Source: Candidatus Galligastranaerophilus intestinigallinarum
Lineage (GTDB): Bacteria > Cyanobacteriota > Vampirovibrionia > Gastranaerophilales > Gastranaerophilaceae
Length of the DNA: 17,933 bases
Assembly (NCBI GenBank): GCA_018715855.1
Contig: DVKW01000023.1
Span: forward strand, 1 to 17,933
Direction: 5' to 3'
Position 1 is the first letter of the stretch, and each line of letters begins with the position of its first letter. Positions 8,235 through 15,443 of this stretch are shown here, in pieces. The translations under genes and the position numbers were made by a program. The notes beneath the pieces were generated by a model. The model was not told the origin of the DNA, searched no databases, and worked only from the letters and a program-made list of their open reading frames with translations.

Positions 8235-9743
8235 CCCTCTAAAGGTTAAGGCTTTTATAACGTGTTCTTGTTTAATATCAATGGAACCATCAAGGTCTGC
8301 TATTGTTCTTGAAATTTTTAATAATCTGTCATAGCTTCTGGCAGATAAATTAAACCTATTAATTGCGCCTTTTAACAAAGCCTTTATTTCATCATCAATT
8401 TTACAATATTTTTTAATTAATTTTGGCGTTAATTCTGAATTTGTATAGATGTTGTCATTTTTATATCTTTCAAGCTGAATTTTTCTTGCAGCTATAACCC
8501 TTTTTCTTATAATATCAGATGTTTCGCCATCATTTTTCATATTCAAAAGTTCTTCATCATCAAGCCTTTGAACATTAATTTGAATATCAATTCTATCTAA
8601 AAGGGGGCCAGATAATTTGCCTTTGTATCTATTTATTTGAAACTCTGAACACGTGCATGCTTTCTTTTTATCCCCCAAAAAGCCGCACGGGCATGGGTTC
8701 ATAGCGCCAATTAAAATGAAATTTGCAGGGTATTTTATTGTGTTTTGTATTCTTGATATGGTAACAAAATTTTCTTCTAAAGGCTGCCTTAAAACTTCTA
8801 AAACCGTTCTTTGAAATTCAGGCATTTCATCTAAAAATAAAACGCCTCTATGAGCAAGGGTAATTTCCCCCGGTTTTGGAATTGAGCCGCCCCCTGTAAT
8901 TCCAACAGAAGATGCGCTATGGTGGGGCGATCTGAACGGTCTTTTTGTAATTAAGGGTGTTTTTGAATCCAATAAGCCTGCTATAGAATAAATTTTAGTT
9001 AATTCAATTGCTTCTTCTTTTGTTAAAGGGGGAAGAATTGAAACAAAAGCACGGGCAAGCATTGTTTTGTCGCTGCCTGGAGAACCTGACATTAAAACGT
9101 TCTGCCCCCCTGCTGCAGCTATTTCAAGTGCCATTTTAGCTTGCGATTGCCCTTTTATGTCTTTAAAATCGTTTTCAAATTCATAATCCGTATTTAAAAA
9201 ATCATCAACATTTTGTTTTAATTGTTTTAATTTTTGGTTATTATTTAAAAATTCAACCACTTCAATAAGGTTTCTTGCGCCATAAATTTCAATATCATCT
9301 GCAAAGCTTGCTTCAGATAAATTTTCATAAGGAACTATAACTTTATCTATACCAAAACTTTTTAATTCTGAAACTATTGCTAAAACCCCATTAACAGGGC
9401 GAATTGAACCATCTAAGGATAATTCCCCTAAAAATGCAATATTATTTGGCACATTTTGAATAATTTTTTCTTTTCCTAAAATGCCGACTGCCATTGCTAA
9501 ATCATAAATAACACCTTCTTTTTTAAGGTTTGCAGGGGCTAAATTAATTACAACTTTTGTGTTTGGGAAACTGTAGCCTGAATTTTTAATTGCAAGCTTT
9601 AACCTTTCTTTTGCTTCTGAAACGGCAGTATCCCCCAACCCAACAATCACAATTTGAGGAAGCGAATTTGTAACATCCGCTTCAACTAAAATTTTATGAA
9701 CCGTAAGGCCTATTGAATTTGCGCTTGTAACCTTAATTACCAT
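8226..9743 (-). CDS. comM: ComM/YifB family AAA+ ATPase (Mg-chelatase-like)
   Basis: A 505-residue protein of normal ComM length. ComM is an MCM-like hexameric helicase that promotes branch migration during integration of transforming DNA, and it is conserved even in bacteria not known to be competent. The N-terminal Lon-S5-like domain (about 1-165) contains the diagnostic KVVINLAPANLKKEG. The AAA+ core follows with Walker B LFLDEMPEF (302-310), FRSPHHSAS, and LLDRIDI (380-386, arginine finger region). The Cys cluster CPCG...CTC (351-365) marks the family, and the C-terminal Mg-chelatase domain ends the protein. The P-loop reads GSPGSDKT (220-227): Asp225 (GAC at 9069-9071) replaces the almost invariant last Gly, which should weaken ATP binding. 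It may be a real substitution or a single-base error. The start lies 8 nt after the phosphatase stop, with no clear ribosome binding site but an extended -10 element just upstream. Confidence 0.95.
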   Translation of the reverse strand: MVIKVTSANSIGLTVHKILVEADVTNSLPQIVIVGLGDTAVSEAKERLKLAIKNSGYSFPNTKVVINLAPANLKKEGVIYDLAMAVGILGKEKIIQNVPNNIAFLGELSLDGSIRPVNGVLAIVSELKSFGIDKVIVPYENLSEASFADDIEIYGARNLIEVVEFLNNNQKLKQLKQNVDDFLNTDYEFENDFKDIKGQSQAKMALEIAAAGGQNVLMSGSPGSDKTMLARAFVSILPPLTKEEAIELTKIYSIAGLLDSKTPLITKRPFRSPHHSASSVGITGGGSIPKPGEITLAHRGVLFLDEMPEFQRTVLEVLRQPLEENFVTISRIQNTIKYPANFILIGAMNPCPCGFLGDKKKACTCSEFQINRYKGKLSGPLLDRIDIQINVQRLDDEELLNMKNDGETSDIIRKRVIAARKIQLERYKNDNIYTNSELTPKLIKKYCKIDDEIKALLKGAINRFNLSARSYDRLLKISRTIADLDGSIDIKQEHVIKALTFRGLN

Positions 9744-9750
9744 AAAATTT

Positions 9751-9759
9751 ATTATACCA
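9751..9759 (-). promoter_or_regulatory. extended -10 promoter element for comM
   Basis: On the minus strand TGGTATAAT matches the extended -10 consensus TGnTATAAT exactly. It overlaps the stop codon of the upstream phosphatase gene. The predicted transcription start falls within about one base of the comM ATG at 9743, so a transcript from here would have no leader. I see no good -35 hexamer at the expected spacing, which is acceptable for an extended -10. A+T-rich DNA yields chance matches, so this is a candidate only. Confidence 0.4.
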
Positions 9760-10420
9760 TGGTAAGAATTTCAGATGGGTTTTTAACAAAAATATTTCCG
9801 CCTGATTGAATTAAAAATTCTTCGCTTCTAAAGCCCCATAAAACGCTGATACAAGGCATATTTGCATTTTTTGCGGTTTGAATGTCTATGTCTGAATCAC
9901 CCAAAAATACTGAATTTTCACTTTTTGAGCCTAAAATATCTAAAACTTTTAAAACGCCACTTGGGTTTGGTTTTCTTATAATGCCATTTGCTTCATCTTC
10001 CCCTTGGGCATAATCTATAAGGTTGCCAAAAAAAGCCTTAGAGTGCATTTTACAGGCAATATCAAATTTATTTGAAACAATTCCTGTTTTATAGCCTCTT
10101 TTTTTAAGTTCGGTTAATAATTCAATAACCCCGTCATAGGGGTGAGTTTTTGATGTTTTTAAACTTGTATAATATTCTTTAAATTTTTTAATGCATTCTG
10201 TTATATCAGGGTTTCTAAGCCCGCCGGGGATTACCCTTTCAAAAAGTTTGGTAATCCCTGAGCCTACTGCAAGCCTTATTTCTTCTTTTGTTTTTTCTCT
10301 GTAACCAAGGTAATTTAGAGCATAATTAACGCTGTCTTTAAGGTCATCAAGAGTATCTAACAGGGTGCCATCCATATCAAAAATCAAAGTGTCGATTTTT
10401 AAATTTTTAATGTCAGGCAT
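9752..10420 (-). CDS. gph: HAD-superfamily phosphatase, phosphoglycolate phosphatase-like
   Basis: A 222-residue HAD hydrolase of the Gph/PgmB subgroup with an alpha-helical cap at about residues 22-95. Motif I is FDMDGT with nucleophile Asp15 and acid/base Asp17. Motif II is Ser116 in GIVSNKFD, motif III is Lys150 in RKPNPSG, and motif IV is GDSDID (Asp175/Asp179). The best guess is hydrolysis of 2-phosphoglycolate, which arises from repair of oxidised DNA 3' ends, but related enzymes act on other sugar phosphates and specificity cannot be read from sequence. The ATG at 10420 lies inside the end of the arginine dihydrolase gene (22-nt overlap), with a GGGGGTG ribosome binding site about 8 nt upstream, so translation is likely coupled. 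It is the third gene of the arginine operon. Family sure, substrate unsure. Confidence 0.88.
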   Translation of the reverse strand: MPDIKNLKIDTLIFDMDGTLLDTLDDLKDSVNYALNYLGYREKTKEEIRLAVGSGITKLFERVIPGGLRNPDITECIKKFKEYYTSLKTSKTHPYDGVIELLTELKKRGYKTGIVSNKFDIACKMHSKAFFGNLIDYAQGEDEANGIIRKPNPSGVLKVLDILGSKSENSVFLGDSDIDIQTAKNANMPCISVLWGFRSEEFLIQSGGNIFVKNPSEILTMV

Positions 10421-11199
10421 TTTGAAGCACCCCCGGCTTTCATAAACTCGCTCATATCAACTTGAATATGGTTAAAACCTTTTTCTTTCAATAAATTTGA
10501 AAACCTTTTTGTGGTTAAATTTGTAACAACATTTTTTCCCACATTTACTGCATTACAGGTAAAATAAGAAGCTTCTTCTTTATTTACTATAATTCTTTTT
10601 TCAGGTTCAACATATCTTTCTATAACCATATTACCATAAGAATCAAAAGCTTCGGGGTAATAAATTAAATATCCTCTATCAAGCGGGCAAAAACAAGTGT
10701 CTATATGATAAAAGCTTTTATTCACAAGTTCCAATGAAATAACCTGAATGCCTAATAAGTTGCTAATCCAAGAATGCGCTTGAATATCGGTTCTTGGAAC
10801 GTAGCCTGAAAATAAGGTTTCGCCATAATAAAGGGCATCTCCTGCGCCTTCAAAAGCTATTGTGTTTGGCATCCAAATCACTTCATAGCCATTATTTTGA
10901 AACCATTCGGCGTAATATTTTTCTTCTTTTTGCCTTTCGGGGTATTTAAACCTGCTCATAATGGCTTTTTTGCCATACATAACTGCCGCATTTGCGGTAA
11001 ATACCATATCAGGAACATCTTCTTTGGGTTCAACCAATTTAACATCAACTTTAAGGTCATCTTTTAAGGTTGAATAAAGGTTTTCCCATTGAATTTTTGC
11101 TTTGTTGTTGTCTGCTTGAATATTAACGTTCATCCAAGGGTTAATTTCATATTTAATGCCGTAATAATCGGGCCTGCACATTAAAATTTTTTCTGTCAT
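10399..11199 (-). CDS. argZ: arginine dihydrolase, ArgZ-like catalytic domain protein
   Basis: A 266-residue amidinohydrolase of the guanidino-modifying (DDAH/arginine deiminase) superfamily. It resembles the N-terminal catalytic domain of cyanobacterial ArgZ/AgrE nearly end to end: LMCRPDYYGI..INPWM, DMVFTANAAV, SRFKYPERQ, FEGAGDAL, FYHIDTCFCPL, EAFDSYGN and GGASKCLTL. Asn70 (in FTAN), His165 (in FYHID) and Cys261 (in SKCLTL) fall where I recall Asn71, His168 and Cys264 of Synechocystis ArgZ. Cys is the nucleophile, and the Asn separates the dihydrolase from plain deiminases. The expected reaction is arginine to ornithine, two ammonia and CO2, in the cytoplasm. Unlike the cyanobacterial enzyme, the protein stops right after the catalytic domain; the following LOR/SDH domain is encoded by the gene 12 nt upstream. 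The ribosome binding site is AAGGGG before the ATG. A plain dimethylargininase or arginine deiminase is the main alternative, less likely given the Asn and the overall match. Confidence 0.88.
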   Translation of the reverse strand: MTEKILMCRPDYYGIKYEINPWMNVNIQADNNKAKIQWENLYSTLKDDLKVDVKLVEPKEDVPDMVFTANAAVMYGKKAIMSRFKYPERQKEEKYYAEWFQNNGYEVIWMPNTIAFEGAGDALYYGETLFSGYVPRTDIQAHSWISNLLGIQVISLELVNKSFYHIDTCFCPLDRGYLIYYPEAFDSYGNMVIERYVEPEKRIIVNKEEASYFTCNAVNVGKNVVTNLTTKRFSNLLKEKGFNHIQVDMSEFMKAGGASKCLTLKI

Positions 11200-11211
11200 A
11201 ATTTTTGCCCC

Positions 11212-11433
11212 TTAATAAGCCCCTTGTTTTTTTGCAAGTTCAATTGCTTTTTCCATTTCATCGTTGTTATCGGCTTCAATTACAAAAGTGGCTTCAGAGA
11301 TATCTTCTCTTCTTTTTCCTATTGAAACTTCCGTTGCATAACAGGTTAAACCAAGTTCATTAATTTGGTCTAAAAGTTTTGATAAAATAAGAGAATCAAT
11401 GATGTGGCCTTTAAGTTTCATTTTTTTAATCAT
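11212..11433 (-). CDS. stand-alone LOR/SDH N-terminal domain protein
   Basis: A 73-residue protein matching the LOR/SDH bifunctional enzyme conserved N-terminal region (Saccharop_dh_N). It has the hallmark GHIIDSLILSKLLD (residues 9-22), then VSIGKRREDISEATFVIEA (36-54) and a closing helix ending in GAY. In cyanobacterial ArgZ/AgrE this domain directly follows the arginine dihydrolase domain and precedes the ornithine cyclodeaminase-type domain. Here it is a separate gene immediately upstream of argZ in one transcript. It has no catalytic residues I can identify. It may bind ArgZ, help it assemble, or sense an amino acid; all of these are inference. The ATG at 11433 is chosen because GAGG lies about 11 nt upstream; Met5 is the only close alternative. 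An extended -10 promoter and an inverted repeat lie just ahead, making it the first gene of the arginine operon. It is easily missed because of its size. Confidence 0.82.
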   Translation of the reverse strand: MIKKMKLKGHIIDSLILSKLLDQINELGLTCYATEVSIGKRREDISEATFVIEADNNDEMEKAIELAKKQGAY

Positions 11434-11449
11434 AATAACGGTTTCCTCT

Positions 11450-11468
11450 AACTACTATATTTGTAGTT
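11450..11468. promoter_or_regulatory. inverted repeat in leader of the argZ operon, candidate operator
   Basis: AACTAC, a 7-nt spacer and GTAGTT form a perfect 6-bp inverted repeat. It lies between the -10 element (11472-11477) and the ribosome binding site of the 73-residue gene, around the predicted transcription start. A repressor bound here would block transcription; as RNA it could form a short hairpin close to the ribosome binding site. It does not match the ArgR box as I know it. The only support is symmetry and position. Confidence 0.35.
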
Positions 11469-11471
11469 TTT

Positions 11472-11480
11472 ATTATAGCA
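11472..11480 (-). promoter_or_regulatory. extended -10 promoter for the argZ operon
   Basis: The minus strand reads TGCTATAAT, an exact extended -10 (TGnTATAAT). The predicted start near 11465 gives a leader of about 30 nt that carries the inverted repeat and the GAGG ribosome binding site. A TTGTAT lies upstream, but at about 20 bp, too far for a good -35. The element sits 25-35 bp past the stop of the upstream glycosyltransferase, the only gap in this block that could separate two transcription units. Confidence 0.5.
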
Positions 11481-11505
11481 CCAAAAATAAAATATTTATA
11501 CAATC

Positions 11506-13377
11506 TTAATTTGTTATTTTAAAAAGCGAAGTTTTTGTTGAAGGGTTGTAAAATTCTTCAATTTTCCCTTTAATTTTTTTCTTATCAATTAAAACGGTTA
11601 AAATAAGGGCGTTTTTATCTTCTTTTAAAATTTCATTAACGCTGTTTTCAAAAGAAAGCGCCAAAACTTGAATATATTTTACATTTTTTGAAATTGAATT
11701 TTTGTAGTGAAATTCAAGGTTGTCACTTGCTAAATTTGAAATTGCATAAATATTTTTATTTGAAATTTTTGATATTTCATATGAAGAATAAATCGGGTAA
11801 TCAATTATACCCATTAATTTAAAGCTTCTTTCGCCTTCAAAATTTTGAATTAATAAAAACCAAATTATAAATAAAAAAATTATATATTTATTTTTATAAG
11901 AATTTGAAAAAACAAGAGTTAAAAATATTATAAAAACAGGGTATAAAAGTGCAAAATATCTTTCAACAAAAATGGGTTTTATAAAATATGAAATTAAAAT
12001 TGATGAAATTAAAACAAAAACAATTAAAGAGAATAAATAAATTATAATTTCATCATTCTTGGTTTTTTTATGGTTAAATAAGCTTTTTATAAAAAAAACA
12101 AGGCTTAAAAGGGAAGATATTGCCCCATTAAAAATATAAAAAACTGTGGTTTTAATTTTTTGAATATCGGGTAAAACTATCCAAGAATTAAAAGAAGAAT
12201 TGTTCATCCCAAATTCAAGCCCCGTTTTTGATAGAAACATTATAAAAAATAAGCTTGCAAAAAGGTTTATATTAAAAAATTTCAAAAAATCATTATATTT
12301 TTTATTTTTAATAAAATAAAAGCCAATATAAATAAAATTAAAAATAAGGAATAAAACCATATAATAATGCAGGTTTGAAGCAATTATAAAAAGAACAAAG
12401 TATGAAAAATAAAATTTTATTTTGTTTGTTTCAATAATTTTAAATAAATTCCAAATTAAAAGGGGAACAATTGCAATTTGTAAAATATAGCTTCTTATTT
12501 CATTTGAATACATTATTAAAGGCAAATTAAAAATGGCTAAAAATAGCCCCAAATTTGCACTTTTTAAGTTGAATTCTTTTTTTAAAAAAAGCCATAAGAA
12601 AAAAATTCCAAATAAACTCACTAAAAATGGGAAAAGTTTTGTTGAATAAAAACTTATATCAAAAATTTTTAAATAAAACTTAAACAAAATGTAAAATAAC
12701 GGCGGGTTTCCTGCATCTTCAAAAACAAAATCAAAGGGAAGTTTGGGGTTTGAATAATAAATTGAAAAATATTCATCTAAATGCAGATGATATTCAAAAA
12801 GCCCATTCAGCCTAAATATTGCCCCTAAAATAAAAAGAATTACAAAAATAAAAAAGCCGTTTAATTTTGGCAATTTAATTTCATCTTTATTTTTAAGGTA
12901 ATAAAAAATGGTAAAAAACCCCATAAAATAAGGTAAAATTGAATTAATAGAAAAAAATGAAAAGAAAAAAGCAGAAATTAAATTTAAGACCGATCTAAAA
13001 TTGTAGCTTTTAACATTTTCATTCCACCTAACTTTATTTGGAACTTTATATTCCCCGTTAATTTTTTCAAATTCATCCAAATTGTTAAAATAATTAATTC
13101 TTGAACCGTTAAAAATAATAATTGCATCAATCTTATTTTCTTTATTTGTAACTATTTTAAAATCATCAATTTTTTGGCTTACATTTTTTTCTAAAAACTT
13201 CCCCTTTTTTTCAAAAGGAATTTTTTCATCATTTATTTTTAATTGAATTTCACTCGGGCTTAATTTTCCTTGAACAATAACTTTTACATTGTTGAAAGGC
13301 ACTTTAAAATTAAAAATGAATAAAATTAAAGTTATAAAAAATAAAATATAAAACTTTTTTAATTTTGAATTTTCCAC
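11506..13377 (-). CDS. GT-C membrane glycosyltransferase, ArnT/PMT_2-like (second paralog)
   Basis: About 623 residues, with around ten membrane segments. An N-terminal anchor (about 8-25) is followed by a soluble extracytoplasmic region (about 30-125) and the GT-C membrane core. The catalytic Asp-Glu is in HLDEYFSIYYS (about 201-202), in the first long outer loop as in ArnT and PMT enzymes. GNPPLFY, SNEIRSYILQ, SNLHYYMVL and PIFVERYFALLYPVF follow. It should transfer a sugar from a polyprenyl-phosphate carrier outside the membrane; donor and acceptor are unknown. Each of these motifs has a counterpart in the upstream gene, so the two are tandem duplicates. An ATG at 13410 would overlap that gene by 52 nt, with no ribosome binding site. 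I prefer the GTG at 13377 because GGA lies before it and the resulting N-terminus (residues ENSKLKKF after the start) aligns with the paralog's MKSNKSFIF. The start is uncertain. Confidence 0.8.
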   Translation of the reverse strand: MENSKLKKFYILFFITLILFIFNFKVPFNNVKVIVQGKLSPSEIQLKINDEKIPFEKKGKFLEKNVSQKIDDFKIVTNKENKIDAIIIFNGSRINYFNNLDEFEKINGEYKVPNKVRWNENVKSYNFRSVLNLISAFFFSFFSINSILPYFMGFFTIFYYLKNKDEIKLPKLNGFFIFVILFILGAIFRLNGLFEYHLHLDEYFSIYYSNPKLPFDFVFEDAGNPPLFYILFKFYLKIFDISFYSTKLFPFLVSLFGIFFLWLFLKKEFNLKSANLGLFLAIFNLPLIMYSNEIRSYILQIAIVPLLIWNLFKIIETNKIKFYFSYFVLFIIASNLHYYMVLFLIFNFIYIGFYFIKNKKYNDFLKFFNINLFASLFFIMFLSKTGLEFGMNNSSFNSWIVLPDIQKIKTTVFYIFNGAISSLLSLVFFIKSLFNHKKTKNDEIIIYLFSLIVFVLISSILISYFIKPIFVERYFALLYPVFIIFLTLVFSNSYKNKYIIFLFIIWFLLIQNFEGERSFKLMGIIDYPIYSSYEISKISNKNIYAISNLASDNLEFHYKNSISKNVKYIQVLALSFENSVNEILKEDKNALILTVLIDKKKIKGKIEEFYNPSTKTSLFKITN

Positions 13378-15350
13378 AAGCACATATCCGTTGAAGAATT
13401 GAAATAGCATTTGTAATTATCGGGTGTTTTTGAATTTTTTTCATCTGAAGATAAGGTGGATGTAAAAATAATTGCGTTTTTGTCTTTTTTCAAAATTTCA
13501 TCTATTGTTTCTTGAACTATAAAAACAGACCTTGAAATATATTTTATATTTTCATTCATATAATCATCTTTGTTTTCAAGATATTCAGGGTTTGAAATGT
13601 TTAAAATTACATAAATATTTTCTTTATTGCTTTCTTTATGCTCATAATATTGCTTTGAAAACCTTAGGGGGTTTTCTAAAATGCCTTTTCTTCTGTTGTT
13701 TTTTTCAAAAGAGCCCGCTTGAATTAAAATAACCCAAATTAAAAATAAAATAATTGCATATTTGAATTTATATTTTCTTGTGAAAATTAGGGCTAAAAAC
13801 ATTATAAATAAAGGCGACAATAAAAGAAGGTATCTTTCAACAAGCATTGGGCGAATTAAATAAGATAAACTGACCGCTTGAATAATTGTCATTAAAATAA
13901 CTGAAAACAGGCAAATAATATAATTATTTTTTCTTTCGTTTTGAATTTCGTTTTTAAAAATTGTTTTAATGAAAACAAAAATTGAAATTAAAAATGAAAT
14001 AACCCCGCCAAATAAATAACTTACGCATTTTTTAATTTGTTCATAGCAAATAGGCGGAATCCAATTGTTAAAAGAACTATCAACAAGCGCTTTATTAAAT
14101 GCGGTTAAAATGAAAAACGGCAAAAAGCATACCAGTCCAAACAAATTGGCTAAGAAAAATTTCAAAATGTCAAAATATCTTTTTTGAAAAATTAAATAAA
14201 TAAAAGCATAAACAAAAATTGAAGCCAAAAGCAAAATTTCATAATAATGAATATTTGAAACTATTGCTGCTAAAATTGCATAAATAAAATAATATCTTTT
14301 TTTATTTGTATTTAAAATTTTAAATAAAACAAAAATTAAAAGGGGCGAAAACAAAGCTTGCAGAATATAGCTTCTTGTTTCTTCGCTGTAATAAACCATA
14401 GGAACATTAATGAAGGCTAAAAATGCCCCAATATTTGCTGTTTTTAGGCCAAATTCACATTTTAAAATAAGCCACATTATAAAAACGGCCAAAATTCCAA
14501 CAATAAAGGGGAATAATTTCATTGTTAAAGTTGAAGTTCCAAAAACGTTTATAAAAATTCTAAATAAAAAGTAAAATAAAGGCGGGTTCCCGGGGTCAGT
14601 GAAAATCGTCATAAAAGGAAGTTTTGGGTCTGAATATTCAATTGTTCTGTATTCATCTGTCCAAGGAAGGTAATCCAGCATTCCGTTTGAATACATTAAA
14701 ATTCCAAAACCAAAAATTAAAAATGTTAAAATATAAGGGTTTAATTTAGGGGTTTTAATTTCTTCTTTGTTATTAATAAAATAAATAATTGAAATAAAAA
14801 ACAAAATATAGGGCAAAATAAAAATTAAATTCCCTGAAAATAAAGATAAAATAACATTACAAATTAAATTAACGTTTGAATGAAAATTAATTGCGCCACC
14901 GTTTTTATTATATTTTATGTGGTTTGAAATGTCGTATTCATTATAAAATTTGCAGTTTCCTTTTACACAAAGCTTGGTTTCTTTTTTGTTAAATTTTGAA
15001 AAATCGCCAAAATAAAAAGATTTTAAATCGTTAAAAATAACTATATTTTTAATTTCATTTTTAAAATTTTTATTCACTAAAATGCTTATGTTGTCTGCTT
15101 TTTCATAAACCGTTTTATTTAAAAGGCCTTTAGAATTCGGAATTGAATAAAACCCTTCATTTACTTTTAAAACAATGTCATCAATATTTTTGGTTTCTGT
15201 TTCTAAAATAATATTTACTTTGTTATAAACGGAAGGAAAAACGGGGTATTTTGGAAGAGCGCCATTCATTGCCCCTTTTATAATAAAAGCAAAAAGCATT
15301 AAGCAAATAAAAATTAAACCCCAAAATATAAAACTTTTGTTTGATTTCAT
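13359..15350 (-). CDS. GT-C membrane glycosyltransferase, ArnT/PMT_2-like (first paralog)
   Basis: A 663-residue multi-pass protein. It has an N-terminal anchor (about 7-25), a periplasmic-type region (about 30-160) and then around ten membrane segments. The GT-C Asp-Glu pair is Asp232-Glu233 in WTDEYRTIEYSDPKLP. GNPPLFY (254-260), SEETRSYILQ (322-331), SNIHYYEILLL (365-375) and PMLVERYLLLLSP (501-513) match the downstream paralog. It is predicted to glycosylate a lipid or surface polymer using a polyprenyl-linked sugar. The open frame continues another 88 codons upstream to 15614, but that part lies antisense inside rocD and across the promoter region. I therefore start at the ATG at 15350, which begins with a normal basic residue plus membrane anchor. 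No ribosome binding site is visible, and a strong-looking promoter ends 6 nt before the ATG, so the message may be leaderless. Family sure, substrate unknown. Confidence 0.83.
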   Translation of the reverse strand: MKSNKSFIFWGLIFICLMLFAFIIKGAMNGALPKYPVFPSVYNKVNIILETETKNIDDIVLKVNEGFYSIPNSKGLLNKTVYEKADNISILVNKNFKNEIKNIVIFNDLKSFYFGDFSKFNKKETKLCVKGNCKFYNEYDISNHIKYNKNGGAINFHSNVNLICNVILSLFSGNLIFILPYILFFISIIYFINNKEEIKTPKLNPYILTFLIFGFGILMYSNGMLDYLPWTDEYRTIEYSDPKLPFMTIFTDPGNPPLFYFLFRIFINVFGTSTLTMKLFPFIVGILAVFIMWLILKCEFGLKTANIGAFLAFINVPMVYYSEETRSYILQALFSPLLIFVLFKILNTNKKRYYFIYAILAAIVSNIHYYEILLLASIFVYAFIYLIFQKRYFDILKFFLANLFGLVCFLPFFILTAFNKALVDSSFNNWIPPICYEQIKKCVSYLFGGVISFLISIFVFIKTIFKNEIQNERKNNYIICLFSVILMTIIQAVSLSYLIRPMLVERYLLLLSPLFIMFLALIFTRKYKFKYAIILFLIWVILIQAGSFEKNNRRKGILENPLRFSKQYYEHKESNKENIYVILNISNPEYLENKDDYMNENIKYISRSVFIVQETIDEILKKDKNAIIFTSTLSSDEKNSKTPDNYKCYFNSSTDMCLWKIQN

Positions 15351-15356
15351 AAAGAA

Positions 15357-15385
15357 ATTATAATTGGAATTTTTTATATTTGCAA
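15357..15385 (-). promoter_or_regulatory. promoter for the glycosyltransferase pair
   Basis: Reading the minus strand, TTGCAA (15385-15380), a 17-bp spacer and TATAAT (15362-15357) form a near-consensus sigma-70-type promoter. The predicted transcription start coincides with the A of the ATG at 15350. This explains the lack of a ribosome binding site if the mRNA is leaderless. Confidence 0.5.
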
Positions 15386-15390
15386 AATAA

Positions 15391-15419
15391 TTGCAAGCCG
15401 AATTTTTTTCTACTACAAT
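15391..15419 (+). promoter_or_regulatory. promoter for the rocD operon
   Basis: On the plus strand TTGCAA (15391-15396), a 17-bp spacer and TACAAT (15414-15419) give a sigma-70-type promoter. The expected start near 15426 leaves a leader of about 18 nt containing the AGGGGG ribosome binding site of rocD. Its -35 box lies 5 bp from the -35 box of the divergent glycosyltransferase promoter, so the two polymerase sites would compete or share a regulator. Confidence 0.5.
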
Positions 15420-15443
15420 TATAAAAAAAGAAGGGGGCAAAAT

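Noticed and set aside
13378..13410. ATG at 13410 as the start of the second glycosyltransferase
   Set aside because: It has no ribosome binding site, overlaps the upstream gene by 52 nt and adds 11 residues with no counterpart in the paralog. It cannot be excluded.
13532..13732. A 66-codon plus-strand frame opposite the first glycosyltransferase
   Set aside because: It is antisense to the conserved C-terminal part of that gene, with no ribosome binding site or recognisable domain.
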